DNA of 64,000 bases from positions 1-64,000 of the forward strand of contig JAFRRW010000011.1 of NCBI GenBank assembly GCA_017427885.1, given 5' to 3'. The stretch is from Bacteroidales bacterium (lineage in GTDB: Bacteria > Bacteroidota > Bacteroidia > Bacteroidales > UBA932). Shown one piece after another: positions 17,534 through 26,593 of the stretch (its first letter is position 1; each line of letters opens with the position of its first letter). The notes beneath the pieces are model-generated. The model was given only the letters and a program-made list of their open reading frames with translations. It had not been told where the DNA came from and did not search any database. The position numbers and the translations under genes were made by a program.

Positions 17534-18826
17534 ATGATATACGCCTTAGTAAAACATCTGCAGGAAGCCGGGATTCACTTTCCCGGTATGGGATTGATGA
17601 ACTACCTCTCGTTCAGGGGAATACTGGTGTCCGTCTCGGCCATCCTCATCACCTTCTTCATAGGCAAGCCCTACATCAGGATGATGCAGCGCAGGCAGCT
17701 CGGAGAGACCATCCGCGACCTCGGCCTGGAAGGCCAGCTCTCCAAGAAAGGCACCCCCACGATGGGAGGAGTCCTCATCATCCTGGCCATACTGGTTCCG
17801 GTCCTGCTCTTCTGCGACCTCACCAACATCTACCTGCAGCTACTTGTCATCACCCTGCTGTGGTGCGGACTTCTCGGCTTTGCCGACGACTACATCAAGG
17901 TCTTCCGCAACAACAAGGAGGGTCTCCCCGCCAAGGCGAAACTCATCGCCCAGCTGGCCCTCGGCCTCGCAATCGGCATCACGGTGTGCTTCAACAACGG
18001 AATAGTCGTTCGTGAGAAGGTCCCCGTCGCGCAGGAGGCCGCCCAGACCGTGAGGACGCTCGATTCGGAACCGGTCCAGACCAAGTCTCCCTGGAAGGTG
18101 GAGGACGTGGTGAAAAGCACCAAAACCACCATCCCGTTCGTCAAGAACAACGAGTTCGACTACAAGTGGCTCTCCCCCGTGAAAGGCACCTGGGGCTGGT
18201 ACTGCAAATGGGCCATCTACGTGCTGATGATCGTGTTCGTCATAATGGCCTGCTCCAACGGAGCCAACCTGACCGACGGAATGGACGGGCTCAGCGCCGG
18301 AGTCTCCGCCATAGTAGGAGCGGTAATAATGATCCTGGCCTGGGTGGGAGGCAACCTCGTGAATTCCCAATACCTCAACATAATGTACATACCCGGATCG
18401 GGAGAGGTGGCCATCTTCATGGCCGGTTTCGTGGGCGCCCTCATCGGCTTCCTCTGGTACAATTCCTTCCCCGCCCAGGTCTTCATGGGTGACACGGGAA
18501 GCCTGACCATCGGCGGAATCATCGGAGTGAGCGCCATCCTGATACGAAAGGAACTCCTCCTCCCCCTCCTCTGCGGAATCTTCGTGGTCGAGAGCCTTTC
18601 CGTGATTATACAGAGGTATTATTTCAAATATACGAAGAAGAAATACGGCGAAGGCCGGAGGGTGTTCAAGATGTCCCCCCTGCACCACCATTACCAGAAG
18701 GAAGGGATTCCCGCAGTGATACAGAAACCGGAAAGGGCCATCCCCGAGGCGAAGATAGTGTCTAGGTTCTGGATCGTGGGACTGTTGCTGGGAGTCGCCA
18801 CCCTGGCGTTGCTCAAGATCAGATAA
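17534..18826 (+). CDS. mraY: Phospho-MurNAc-pentapeptide transferase
   Basis: A 430-residue multi-spanning membrane enzyme that makes lipid I. Conserved loops: KKGTPTMGG, FADDYIKV, NLTDGMDGLS and FMGDTGSL, with the HHHY motif near the end (PLHHHYQKEG). It is longer than E. coli MraY (360) because of a ~55-residue polar insertion around residues 155-215, a feature I associate with Bacteroidetes MraY. murD follows after 23 bp. Confidence 0.97.
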   Translation: MIYALVKHLQEAGIHFPGMGLMNYLSFRGILVSVSAILITFFIGKPYIRMMQRRQLGETIRDLGLEGQLSKKGTPTMGGVLIILAILVPVLLFCDLTNIYLQLLVITLLWCGLLGFADDYIKVFRNNKEGLPAKAKLIAQLALGLAIGITVCFNNGIVVREKVPVAQEAAQTVRTLDSEPVQTKSPWKVEDVVKSTKTTIPFVKNNEFDYKWLSPVKGTWGWYCKWAIYVLMIVFVIMACSNGANLTDGMDGLSAGVSAIVGAVIMILAWVGGNLVNSQYLNIMYIPGSGEVAIFMAGFVGALIGFLWYNSFPAQVFMGDTGSLTIGGIIGVSAILIRKELLLPLLCGIFVVESLSVIIQRYYFKYTKKKYGEGRRVFKMSPLHHHYQKEGIPAVIQKPERAIPEAKIVSRFWIVGLLLGVATLALLKIR

Positions 18827-18849
18827 TAAAGTAAAAGGAAAGATATAAA

Positions 18850-20196
18850 ATGTCGAGAATTGTAGTTCTTGGAGGCGGAGAAAGCGGCGTGGGCGCCGCA
18901 GTGCTCGCAAAGGTTAAGGGATTCGACGTCTTCCTGTCTGACAACGGGAAGATAAGGGAGGATTATGCGGAAGAGCTCAGGAAATGGGACATTCCCTTCG
19001 AGGAAGGGGGTCACACCGAAGAGAAGGTGCTCTGCGCCGACGAGGTCGTGAAGAGCCCCGGAATCCCTCCCACCGTGAAGATGGTAAGGATGCTGGAGGA
19101 CAAGGGAATCCACATCATCTCGGAAATAGAGTTCGCAGGAAGGTACGATCCTGCCAGGAAGATCTGTGTCACGGGATCGAACGGGAAGACCACCACCACT
19201 TCCCTGATTTATTACCTGCTGAAGAACGCCGGGCTGAACGTAGGCCTCGGCGGGAACATCGGCAAGTCCTACGCCTACCAGGTGGCCACCGAACATTATG
19301 ACTATTATGTATTGGAAATCAGCAGTTTCCAGCTGGACAACGTGTATGATTTCCGTCCCGACATAGCCATCATCACCAACATCACCCCCGACCATCTGGA
19401 CCGCTACGACTACCGTCTGGAGAACTATGTGAAATCCAAGTTCCGCATTACCAGGAACCTGAGGAAAGAGGACTGTTTCATCTTCGATTCGGACGATTCC
19501 ATCACCATCGACCACCTCAACAAGATCATCATCCAGGCCAAGATGCTCCCCTTCACCCAGAAGAAGGACGTCGAGGTGCCCCAGGGTGCCTTCGTGAAGG
19601 ACGACAAGATGGTGGTCCGCTACGAGGACGACGAGACGGAGATCTACCTCCGCGAACTCGCCCTCGGAGGCAAGCACAACATATACAACTCGATGGCCGC
19701 CGCCCTGGCCGCCAAGGCTACGGGCATCGACAACAAGGTGATCCGGGATTCCCTCTCCACCTTCCAGAGCATAGAGCACAGGCTCGAGCCCGTTCTGAGC
19801 ATCAAGGACGTCCTGTACATCAACGACTCCAAGGCCACCAACGTGGACTCCGCCTGGTACGCCCTCGAGTGCCAGACCAGGCCGGTCGTGTGGATCGCCG
19901 GCGGCACCGACAAGGGCAACGACTACTCTGTCCTGAAGGACCTCGTGAGGGACAAGGTGAAGGCCGTCGTCTGCCTGGGAATAGACAACAGGAAGCTCCA
20001 CGAGGCCTTTGAGGACATCGTGGGTTCAGAAAACATCAAAGACACCCATTCGGCCGGGGAGGCCGTGAAAGTGGCCAGCGAGTATGCCGAGGCCGGAGAC
20101 GTCGTGCTCCTGAGCCCCTGCTGCGCGAGTTTCGACCTGTTCAACAACTACGAGGACAGGGGCGAAAAGTTCAAGGAAGCCGTAAGGGCGCTGTAA
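18850..20196 (+). CDS. murD: UDP-MurNAc-L-alanine--D-glutamate ligase
   Basis: A 448-residue Mur ligase with the N-terminal Rossmann-like UDP domain (IVVLGGGESGVGAA), the ATP loop VTGSNGKTTTTS and the C-terminal segment INDSKATNVDSAWYAL typical of MurD. It adds D-Glu to UDP-MurNAc-L-Ala in the cytoplasm. Neighbours mraY and ftsW are in the standard order. Confidence 0.97.
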   Translation: MSRIVVLGGGESGVGAAVLAKVKGFDVFLSDNGKIREDYAEELRKWDIPFEEGGHTEEKVLCADEVVKSPGIPPTVKMVRMLEDKGIHIISEIEFAGRYDPARKICVTGSNGKTTTTSLIYYLLKNAGLNVGLGGNIGKSYAYQVATEHYDYYVLEISSFQLDNVYDFRPDIAIITNITPDHLDRYDYRLENYVKSKFRITRNLRKEDCFIFDSDDSITIDHLNKIIIQAKMLPFTQKKDVEVPQGAFVKDDKMVVRYEDDETEIYLRELALGGKHNIYNSMAAALAAKATGIDNKVIRDSLSTFQSIEHRLEPVLSIKDVLYINDSKATNVDSAWYALECQTRPVVWIAGGTDKGNDYSVLKDLVRDKVKAVVCLGIDNRKLHEAFEDIVGSENIKDTHSAGEAVKVASEYAEAGDVVLLSPCCASFDLFNNYEDRGEKFKEAVRAL

Positions 20197-20212
20197 TGGA
20201 TTGAGACCGGAG

Positions 20213-21631
20213 ATGGAAAAGAACAAGGGACATAAGTTCTGGAACTTCGTGGACAACCTCGAAGGCGACAAGGTCGTGTGGATGATCGTGCTGATACTGA
20301 TGCTCACATCCATCGTCTGCATCTTCTCCTCCACCTCCCTCCTCGCCATCCAGCAGCACTCCTCCAGGATGTCCATAGCCAAGGAGCAGCTCGTGATAGC
20401 CCTCCTCGGGCTTGGACTCATCCTCCTTTGCTACAACATCAAGTCCATAGGTTTCTTCCGGTTCTTCTCCAAACTCGGCTACTTCCTATCCATCGGTCTC
20501 CTGGTCTTCCTCGCCGCCCACATGGACCTCGGGACGATAAAGGCCGTGAAGATAAACGAGGCCTGGAGGGCCATCAGGATAGGCGGCTTCCAGCTCCACG
20601 TGTTCGAGGTGGTGAAGGTGGCGATGATAATGTATCTCGCCTGGGCCGTCAACGAATACAAGAACGGAGGCCTGAAAAAGCCCGGCCTGATAATGCTGAT
20701 AACCAAGGGGAAACCCCTTAGCGACCTCTGGCAGAAGATAATATATATATATTTCCCCATCTTCTCGGTCTGCGTCGGAATAATGGTGGGAAGCCTCTCC
20801 AGCACGATTTTCATCGGAGGAATAATGTTCCTTACCATCCTCGTTGGAGGAATCAGCATCAAGGAACTCTTCCTCCCCGGACTAGCCGCAGTCGCAGTAC
20901 TTGTCATCTGCATCGGTCTGAACAGGATCAACCCTGACAAACCCCTCTTCCCCCACCTGCAATCAGCCCTTAACCGTACCGAGAACAGCACGGAGCACTA
21001 TCTTGAGATAATGAAGGAGAACCCCCGCGGTTCAGCCGAATACCAGAAGGCTCTCGACAAGATCAAGCAGCCGATGAGCGCCAAGATAGCCATCCACGAA
21101 GGGAAGATTTTCGGAAAAGGGCCCGGCAGGAGCACCCAGAGATACGTAGTGCCCGTGATGTTCGAAGACTATATGTTCAGTTTCATCATAGAGGAATACG
21201 GACTTCTGGGAGGAATACTGGTGATCATACTGTACATTTCCCTCCTTGCAAGGGGAGCCCTCATAGTGCGCAACTGCGACAACCATTTCGCTAAGACCGC
21301 GGTGGCTGGACTGGTGATGCTGATCACGGCCCAGGCGATGATGCACTGCTTCATCAACTGCGACATCGGCCCCCTCACCGGACAGACCCTGCCTATGGTA
21401 AGCCACGGCAACTCCTCCTTCCTGATGTTCTCCATAGCCTTCGGTATCATCCTGTCCATCAGCAAGATGGCCAAGAAGAAGATAGACCGCGAGGTGGCGC
21501 AGGCGGAGCCTCTCACCGAGGTCAGGGACGAAATCCAGGCAGAACTCGACGACCTCGAGCGCCTGGACAGCGTAGACGACATATTGAAAGACAATTTCAA
21601 ACCCGGAAAATATTCAGGCGATGAACTATAA
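20213..21631 (+). CDS. ftsW: Septal peptidoglycan polymerase FtsW
   Basis: A 472-residue SEDS-family protein with about ten membrane segments. The SEDS mark PLTGQTLPMVSHGNSS is present near residues 395-410. It polymerises lipid II together with the FtsI-type PBP. A TTG at 20201 is also in frame; the ATG at 20213 is preferred. The end overlaps murG by 11 bp. Confidence 0.95.
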   Translation: MEKNKGHKFWNFVDNLEGDKVVWMIVLILMLTSIVCIFSSTSLLAIQQHSSRMSIAKEQLVIALLGLGLILLCYNIKSIGFFRFFSKLGYFLSIGLLVFLAAHMDLGTIKAVKINEAWRAIRIGGFQLHVFEVVKVAMIMYLAWAVNEYKNGGLKKPGLIMLITKGKPLSDLWQKIIYIYFPIFSVCVGIMVGSLSSTIFIGGIMFLTILVGGISIKELFLPGLAAVAVLVICIGLNRINPDKPLFPHLQSALNRTENSTEHYLEIMKENPRGSAEYQKALDKIKQPMSAKIAIHEGKIFGKGPGRSTQRYVVPVMFEDYMFSFIIEEYGLLGGILVIILYISLLARGALIVRNCDNHFAKTAVAGLVMLITAQAMMHCFINCDIGPLTGQTLPMVSHGNSSFLMFSIAFGIILSISKMAKKKIDREVAQAEPLTEVRDEIQAELDDLERLDSVDDILKDNFKPGKYSGDEL

Positions 21632-22772
21632 ACCATTGAGAGTCATTATCAGCGGAGGCGGCACGGGAGGACACATCTTCCCCGCCGTGTCCATAGCGAA
21701 CAAGCTGAAGGAAGTCAACCCCGACACCGATATCCTGTTCGTCGGGGCGGAAGGAAAGATGGAGATGGAGAAGGTGCCTGCGGCCGGCTACAAGATCGTC
21801 GGCCTCCCCATCCTGGGGCTCCAGCGCCAGCCCACGTTCTCCAACCTGGTCAACGATCTCAAGGTGCCCTTCAAACTCCTCCAGAGCGTCCGAAAGGCCG
21901 GAAAGGTGATCGACTCCTTCAAGCCGGACATCGCCGTCGGAGTGGGAGGCTACGCCAGCGCTCCCCTTCTGTGGCAGGCCACCAGGAAGAAGATTCCCGC
22001 CCTCATCCAGGAGCAGAACGGATTCGCCGGCCTGACCAACAAGATACTCGGGAAAAATGTCGGGAAGATCTGCGTGGCCTACGAAGGGATGGAGAAATTC
22101 TTCCCCGCCGACAAGATAATACTGAGCGGAAACCCCATCCGCAGCGATATAGTCCCCGCCTGCCCGGCGATGGTGGAGGAAGGTATGGAGTATTACAAAC
22201 TGGACAGGAGCCTGTACCACATCTTCATCGTGGGAGGAAGCCTCGGAAGCGGTACCCTCAACCGGAGTATGAAGAAATGGATCAGCGACGGCTGCCCCGG
22301 AGGCGAAGGGGTTGAGATAATCTGGCAGTGCGGCAAATACTACAAGGCCGGGGTGGACGCCTTCATGGAAGAAGCCGCCAAGGCCGGGAAACCGGTGGCG
22401 AACATACACTGGTACGATTTCATCGGAAGGATGGACCTGGCCTACGCGGTGGCCGACGTGGTGATATCCCGCAGCGGGGCCTCCACCGTGTCGGAACTCT
22501 GCGCTGCCCACAAGGCGGCCATCTTCGTACCCTCTCCCAACGTGGCCGAAGACCATCAGACGCATAACGCGATGGCGCTCGTCAACAAGGGTGCGGCGAT
22601 GATAGTGAAAGATTCCGAGGCCGAGGAGAAACTCCTCCCCACCGCCCTCGCCCTCGTCCGCGACGACGAGAAGGTCCTCGCCCTGGAGCGCAACATCGCT
22701 CCCCTGGCCCTTGCCGACGCCGCCGGAACCATAGTTGACGAAGTTTATAAACTGTTAGGATATGAGAAATAA
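21621..22772 (+). CDS. murG: UDP-GlcNAc:lipid I GlcNAc transferase
   Basis: A 383-residue GT28 enzyme that makes lipid II at the inner membrane face. The N-terminal glycine loop SGGGTGGHIFPA and the UDP-GlcNAc site RSGASTVSELCAAHKAAIFVP are complete. Start overlaps ftsW by 11 bp. Its stop codon lies inside the left arm of the inverted-repeat element that follows, so the last codons may have been supplied or altered by that insertion. Confidence 0.96.
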   Translation: MNYKPLRVIISGGGTGGHIFPAVSIANKLKEVNPDTDILFVGAEGKMEMEKVPAAGYKIVGLPILGLQRQPTFSNLVNDLKVPFKLLQSVRKAGKVIDSFKPDIAVGVGGYASAPLLWQATRKKIPALIQEQNGFAGLTNKILGKNVGKICVAYEGMEKFFPADKIILSGNPIRSDIVPACPAMVEEGMEYYKLDRSLYHIFIVGGSLGSGTLNRSMKKWISDGCPGGEGVEIIWQCGKYYKAGVDAFMEEAAKAGKPVANIHWYDFIGRMDLAYAVADVVISRSGASTVSELCAAHKAAIFVPSPNVAEDHQTHNAMALVNKGAAMIVKDSEAEEKLLPTALALVRDDEKVLALERNIAPLALADAAGTIVDEVYKLLGYEK

Positions 22773-22955
22773 CCTGCATTACCCTCAGGGACTCTGCCAC
22801 CCTCGGCAAGATAACCACCGACAAGGTGAGAGCAGTCGAACTTGTTCGGACTGCCGAACCGCGAAAGGTGGAAAAGCCCGAAGGGATTAACAGGGAGGGG
22901 CCCTTCAGGGAGGGGCCGCGAAGCGGCGTCCTCTGAGGGTAAAGCAGGTTATTTC
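22766..22955. repeat. Palindrome-bounded structured element between murG and murC
   Basis: Terminal inverted repeats of 23 bp with one mismatch: 22766-22788 and 22933-22955 (core GAAATAACCTGC and TTACCCTCAG). Inside are smaller hairpins: TCGAAC/GTTCGG around 22837-22849 and CCGC/GCGG at 22916-22926. There is also a tandem repeat of CAGGGAGGGGCC starting at 22891 and 22906. No convincing ORF is present. The shape fits a MITE-like or REP-like insertion, or a structured intercistronic RNA; no second copy was recognised in this window. Confidence 0.7.
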
Positions 22956-22964
22956 AGACACAAT

Positions 22965-24326
22965 ATGGATTATAAGAACATATATTTCATCGGGATCGGC
23001 GGCATAGGAATGAGCGCCATCGCCAGGTATTACAAGTTCAAGGGGAAGAATGTGTCGGGATATGACAGGACACCTTCCGAACTGACGGAAGAACTTGTGG
23101 CCGAAGGCATCGGCGTGCATTATGAGGACAGGCCTGACCTGATCCCGGGCACCCCGGAGGACACCCTCGTGGTCTATACCCCCGCCGTTCCCGCCGACCT
23201 GGGAGAACTGGTGCTTGCGAGGGAAAAGGGCTACCGCGTGATCAAGCGCTCGCGGATGCTCGGCGAGATCGCCGAAGGCCAGAAATGCCTCGCGGTGGCC
23301 GGCACGCACGGTAAAACCACCACCAGTACCCTCCTGGCCCATATCCTCACCTCTTCCGGTGACGGCTGCTCTGCCTTCCTCGGAGGGATTTCCAAGAACT
23401 ACAGGACCAACCTCCTGACCAGCCACACCCCCACCATCGTGGCGGAGGCCGACGAATTCGACCGTTCCTTCCTCCAGCTGCATCCCTACGCGGCGGTCAT
23501 CACCTCGATGGACGCCGACCACCTCGACATCTACGGCGACCTCGACCATTACCGCCAGGCCTTCAGGGAATTCGCTTCCCAGGTCAGCGGCAGCCTGGTC
23601 GTAAAATACGGGCTTCCCATCTCCCCCGCTGACACCCCTGCGAAGATCCATACATATTCCTACGACGATCCCAGGGCGGAATTCCACGCCGAAAACATAC
23701 GTCCCGACAACCTCGGGCATTTCACCTTCGACCTCATGCATCCCGGCGGAGTCATCAAGGACATCCGTCCCGGAGTGCCCGGCTGGCTGAACGTCGAGAA
23801 CTCCGTGGCGGCGGCCTCGATAGCCCTCCTCTGCGGCACCGATCCGGAGGAAATCTCCAAGGCGATCGCAAGTTTCATAGGGGTATGGAGAAGGCTGGAT
23901 GTCCACCTGAACACCCCTGCCCTCTCATACATAGACGATTACGCCCACCATCCCAGGGAACTTTCCTCCGCGATATCTTCCCTGAGGGGGATGTTCCCGG
24001 GAAGGAAGATCACCGCGATATTCCAGCCCCATCTCTACACCCGCACCCGCGACCTCGCTGACGGATTCGCCGAGGCCCTCTCCGCCGTGGACGAACTCAT
24101 CCTCCTGGACATCTATCCCGCCAGGGAGGAACCCATACCCGGAGTGACCTCCTCCATAATACTCGACAAGGTCACGGCCCCCGAGAAGACCCTCATCCAC
24201 AAGGAAGACCTGCTTGATTACCTGAAGGATGAAAAACTCGACGTGCTAGTAACCTTCGGAGCCGGCAACATAGACAGGTTCATCGGCCCCATAACCGAAA
24301 TACTCAAAGAAAGAATCAATGGATAA
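22965..24326 (+). CDS. murC: UDP-MurNAc--L-alanine ligase
   Basis: A 453-residue Mur ligase starting the stem peptide. The N-terminal glycine loop FIGIGGIGMSA, the ATP loop AGTHGKTTTSTLL and DDYAHHPRELSSA are all present. The frame is open upstream through the palindromic element (from 22842), but that stretch is not Mur-like; MDYKNIYFIGIGG at 22965 is the normal start. It overlaps ftsQ by 8 bp. Confidence 0.97.
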   Translation: MDYKNIYFIGIGGIGMSAIARYYKFKGKNVSGYDRTPSELTEELVAEGIGVHYEDRPDLIPGTPEDTLVVYTPAVPADLGELVLAREKGYRVIKRSRMLGEIAEGQKCLAVAGTHGKTTTSTLLAHILTSSGDGCSAFLGGISKNYRTNLLTSHTPTIVAEADEFDRSFLQLHPYAAVITSMDADHLDIYGDLDHYRQAFREFASQVSGSLVVKYGLPISPADTPAKIHTYSYDDPRAEFHAENIRPDNLGHFTFDLMHPGGVIKDIRPGVPGWLNVENSVAAASIALLCGTDPEEISKAIASFIGVWRRLDVHLNTPALSYIDDYAHHPRELSSAISSLRGMFPGRKITAIFQPHLYTRTRDLADGFAEALSAVDELILLDIYPAREEPIPGVTSSIILDKVTAPEKTLIHKEDLLDYLKDEKLDVLVTFGAGNIDRFIGPITEILKERING

Positions 24327-25095
24327 ACGCTTGAGGATCATACTTCTGTGCCTGATTGGGGCGGCAATCGCCGCGGCCCTCATGGCCGTGTGGTCGCTGA
24401 ACGCCAGGTCCAGGCACGAGATGACCTGCACCGGGCTGAAGGTGGAGATCGCCGACAACTTCGACTTCGTCACCAAGGCCGAGGTGGAGCAGTTCCTCGT
24501 GCGGGATTACGGTCCCTATACGGGCCAGAGGCTCGACAGCGTCAACCTTGACAAGATAGAGAAGATCCTCGACGGGAAGGGAGCCATACTCAAGTCCCAG
24601 GCCTACACCACCAAGGACAGCCTCCTCCACATCCAGATAACCCAGAGGCAGCCCGTCGTGAGGTTCATCCGGAAAGACGGGGCCTTCTACTCCGACGCAG
24701 AAGGCTTCCTATTCCCCCACCACGAGAACTTCACCTCGATGCTCCCCGTCATCGACGGCCAGATCCCCCTCACCCAGAGCCTCGACTACAAGGGGAGGCC
24801 CCAGAACCCGGAAGAGGAGGAATGGCTCCGGAAGATCCTGTATATGATTGATTATATGGACTCTCACGGCCCCTGGGCCGAAAACATAGTCCAGATTACC
24901 GTGGAAAGCAACGGGGACCTTGTGATGATTCCCCGCAAGGGAAAGGAGAGGTTCATATTCGGGCCCCCGACCGACGTGGAAAGCAAGTTCCGCAGGATGG
25001 GTGAATACTATTCGGCCATCCTCCCGGAAAAAGGGGAAGGATATTATTCGACGGTGAACCTCAAGTTCTCCAAACAGATTGTCTGCAGAAAATAA
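24319..25095 (+). CDS. ftsQ: Cell division protein FtsQ
   Basis: A 258-residue bitopic protein with a short cytoplasmic end, one membrane helix (residues ~6-26), then a POTRA-like and beta domain (SVNLDKIEKILDG, IQITQRQPVVRF). It links FtsL/FtsB-type proteins to the divisome. Sequence identity within the family is low; position between murC and ftsA and the topology support the call. Confidence 0.88.
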   Translation: MDKRLRIILLCLIGAAIAAALMAVWSLNARSRHEMTCTGLKVEIADNFDFVTKAEVEQFLVRDYGPYTGQRLDSVNLDKIEKILDGKGAILKSQAYTTKDSLLHIQITQRQPVVRFIRKDGAFYSDAEGFLFPHHENFTSMLPVIDGQIPLTQSLDYKGRPQNPEEEEWLRKILYMIDYMDSHGPWAENIVQITVESNGDLVMIPRKGKERFIFGPPTDVESKFRRMGEYYSAILPEKGEGYYSTVNLKFSKQIVCRK

Positions 25096-25107
25096 AACCT
25101 ATAAGAT

Positions 25108-26589
25108 ATGGAAGAAAGATACATCGCATCAATCGACCTGGGATCGTCGAAACTGGCCCTGACGGTGGCCAGGATAGACGGGGAAAACGTCCAGGTCATC
25201 TATTACAAGGAGACTCCTTCGGACGGAATCTACTACAGTTACGTACGCAATCCGAAGAAGGTGGAGGTGCCCCTGAAGGAGGCCATAAAGGAAGCCGAAA
25301 CAGAACTTAACATCAAGAAGATCCGCCAGGTGGTGGTGAATCTCCCCCGCTATTACGTCTATCAGGAGACGGCGAACGGAAAAATCGAGCGCGACGGGGA
25401 CTGCATCACCCAGGAAGAGGTGGACAGCCTTAAGGAAATGGCCCTCAATTCCTATCCCATCACCGATGACAAGAACGAGGTGCTCTACGGGGCCGTGGCG
25501 CAGAGTTTCTCCACGGAGGACTGCTTCCAGCAGGTGGAGGGGGACATCGTGGGAATGGTCAGCAACCTTCTGGAAGGCAATTTCAAGGTCTTCATAGGAA
25601 GGAAGAGGCCGACTGAGAACATCGATGTGGTGATGAACGACCTCGACGTGGCCATAGCCAGGAAATACTTCCTCCCCGAAGTGACCGCCAGGGCCGTCCT
25701 CGGAACCGAGGAGATGGAGAACGGCGTAGCCCTCATAGACTTCGGAGCAGGAGCCACTTCAGTGTCGGTGTACAAGGGGAAGATTATGAGGTACTACTCC
25801 GCCATTCCGTTCGGTGGAAAGGCCATAACCAACGACATCCGCTCCGAATGCGGTATTTCCGAAAGCCTGGCAGAGAACATCAAGCTCGCCTACGGAGCCT
25901 GCATGCCTGACAAACTCGTCACCCTCGGCGAGAAGATCATCCAGATCCACGATGAACACGGGGTGCCCTACAAGCAGCTGCCCGTGAAGTATCTTTCTGA
26001 AATCATCACCGCCAGGGCGGCGGAAATCGTCAACGCGGCCCTCTACCTGATACAGGAGAGCGGTTTTGCCGACGACCTCCGCAACGGAATCGTCATAACC
26101 GGAGGAGGGGCCAACCTCACCAACCTTGCGAACTTCATCAAGGAACTCTCCGGATACAACGTCCGCACCGGCTATCCCCGCCATCTCTTCTCCGCTACGG
26201 GCTGCCCCGGCATCTATGACACCGGAGCCGTATCTTCCATCGGAATGATCCTGGCCGCCAAGGGCGATCCACACCTCAACTGCCTTGACAAACCCAAGCC
26301 CAAGCCCGTGCCGGTAGAAACCCCCGCAGACTCTGCGGAAGGTGAAGCGGAACCGGTGGAAACCTCTCCCGAGAACCCCGGAGATGTCACGGACGGCACG
26401 TTGATAGATCCCGAGAAGTTCGGCGAAGAGCAGCAGCCCAAGAAACAGCCCAGGCAGCCGAAGGAACGCAAGAAATGGCCTATATGGACCAAGATCAACA
26501 AGATAGGCGAATCCGTCGGGAAAATAGGTGAAACGGTCGGCGAGAAACTTTTCACCCTCACTGAAGACATCAACAACGAAAGCGTGTAA
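25108..26589 (+). CDS. ftsA: Cell division protein FtsA
   Basis: A 493-residue actin-like protein that tethers FtsZ to the membrane. The phosphate-1 loop (IDLGSSKLALTVA), the phosphate-2 site (ALIDFGAGATSVSVY) and GIVITGGGANL are visible. It is about 70 residues longer than E. coli FtsA. Residues ~395-450 form a Pro/Glu/Lys-rich linker, and the end (IWTKINKIGESVGKIGETV) looks like the amphipathic membrane-binding helix, here in two similar turns. ftsZ starts 4 bp later. Confidence 0.95.
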   Translation: MEERYIASIDLGSSKLALTVARIDGENVQVIYYKETPSDGIYYSYVRNPKKVEVPLKEAIKEAETELNIKKIRQVVVNLPRYYVYQETANGKIERDGDCITQEEVDSLKEMALNSYPITDDKNEVLYGAVAQSFSTEDCFQQVEGDIVGMVSNLLEGNFKVFIGRKRPTENIDVVMNDLDVAIARKYFLPEVTARAVLGTEEMENGVALIDFGAGATSVSVYKGKIMRYYSAIPFGGKAITNDIRSECGISESLAENIKLAYGACMPDKLVTLGEKIIQIHDEHGVPYKQLPVKYLSEIITARAAEIVNAALYLIQESGFADDLRNGIVITGGGANLTNLANFIKELSGYNVRTGYPRHLFSATGCPGIYDTGAVSSIGMILAAKGDPHLNCLDKPKPKPVPVETPADSAEGEAEPVETSPENPGDVTDGTLIDPEKFGEEQQPKKQPRQPKERKKWPIWTKINKIGESVGKIGETVGEKLFTLTEDINNESV

Positions 26590-26593
26590 GATT

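Noticed and set aside
22842-22964. In-frame N-terminal extension of murC through the palindromic element
   Set aside because: The extension is not Mur-like and murC begins normally at 22965; the open frame is chance.
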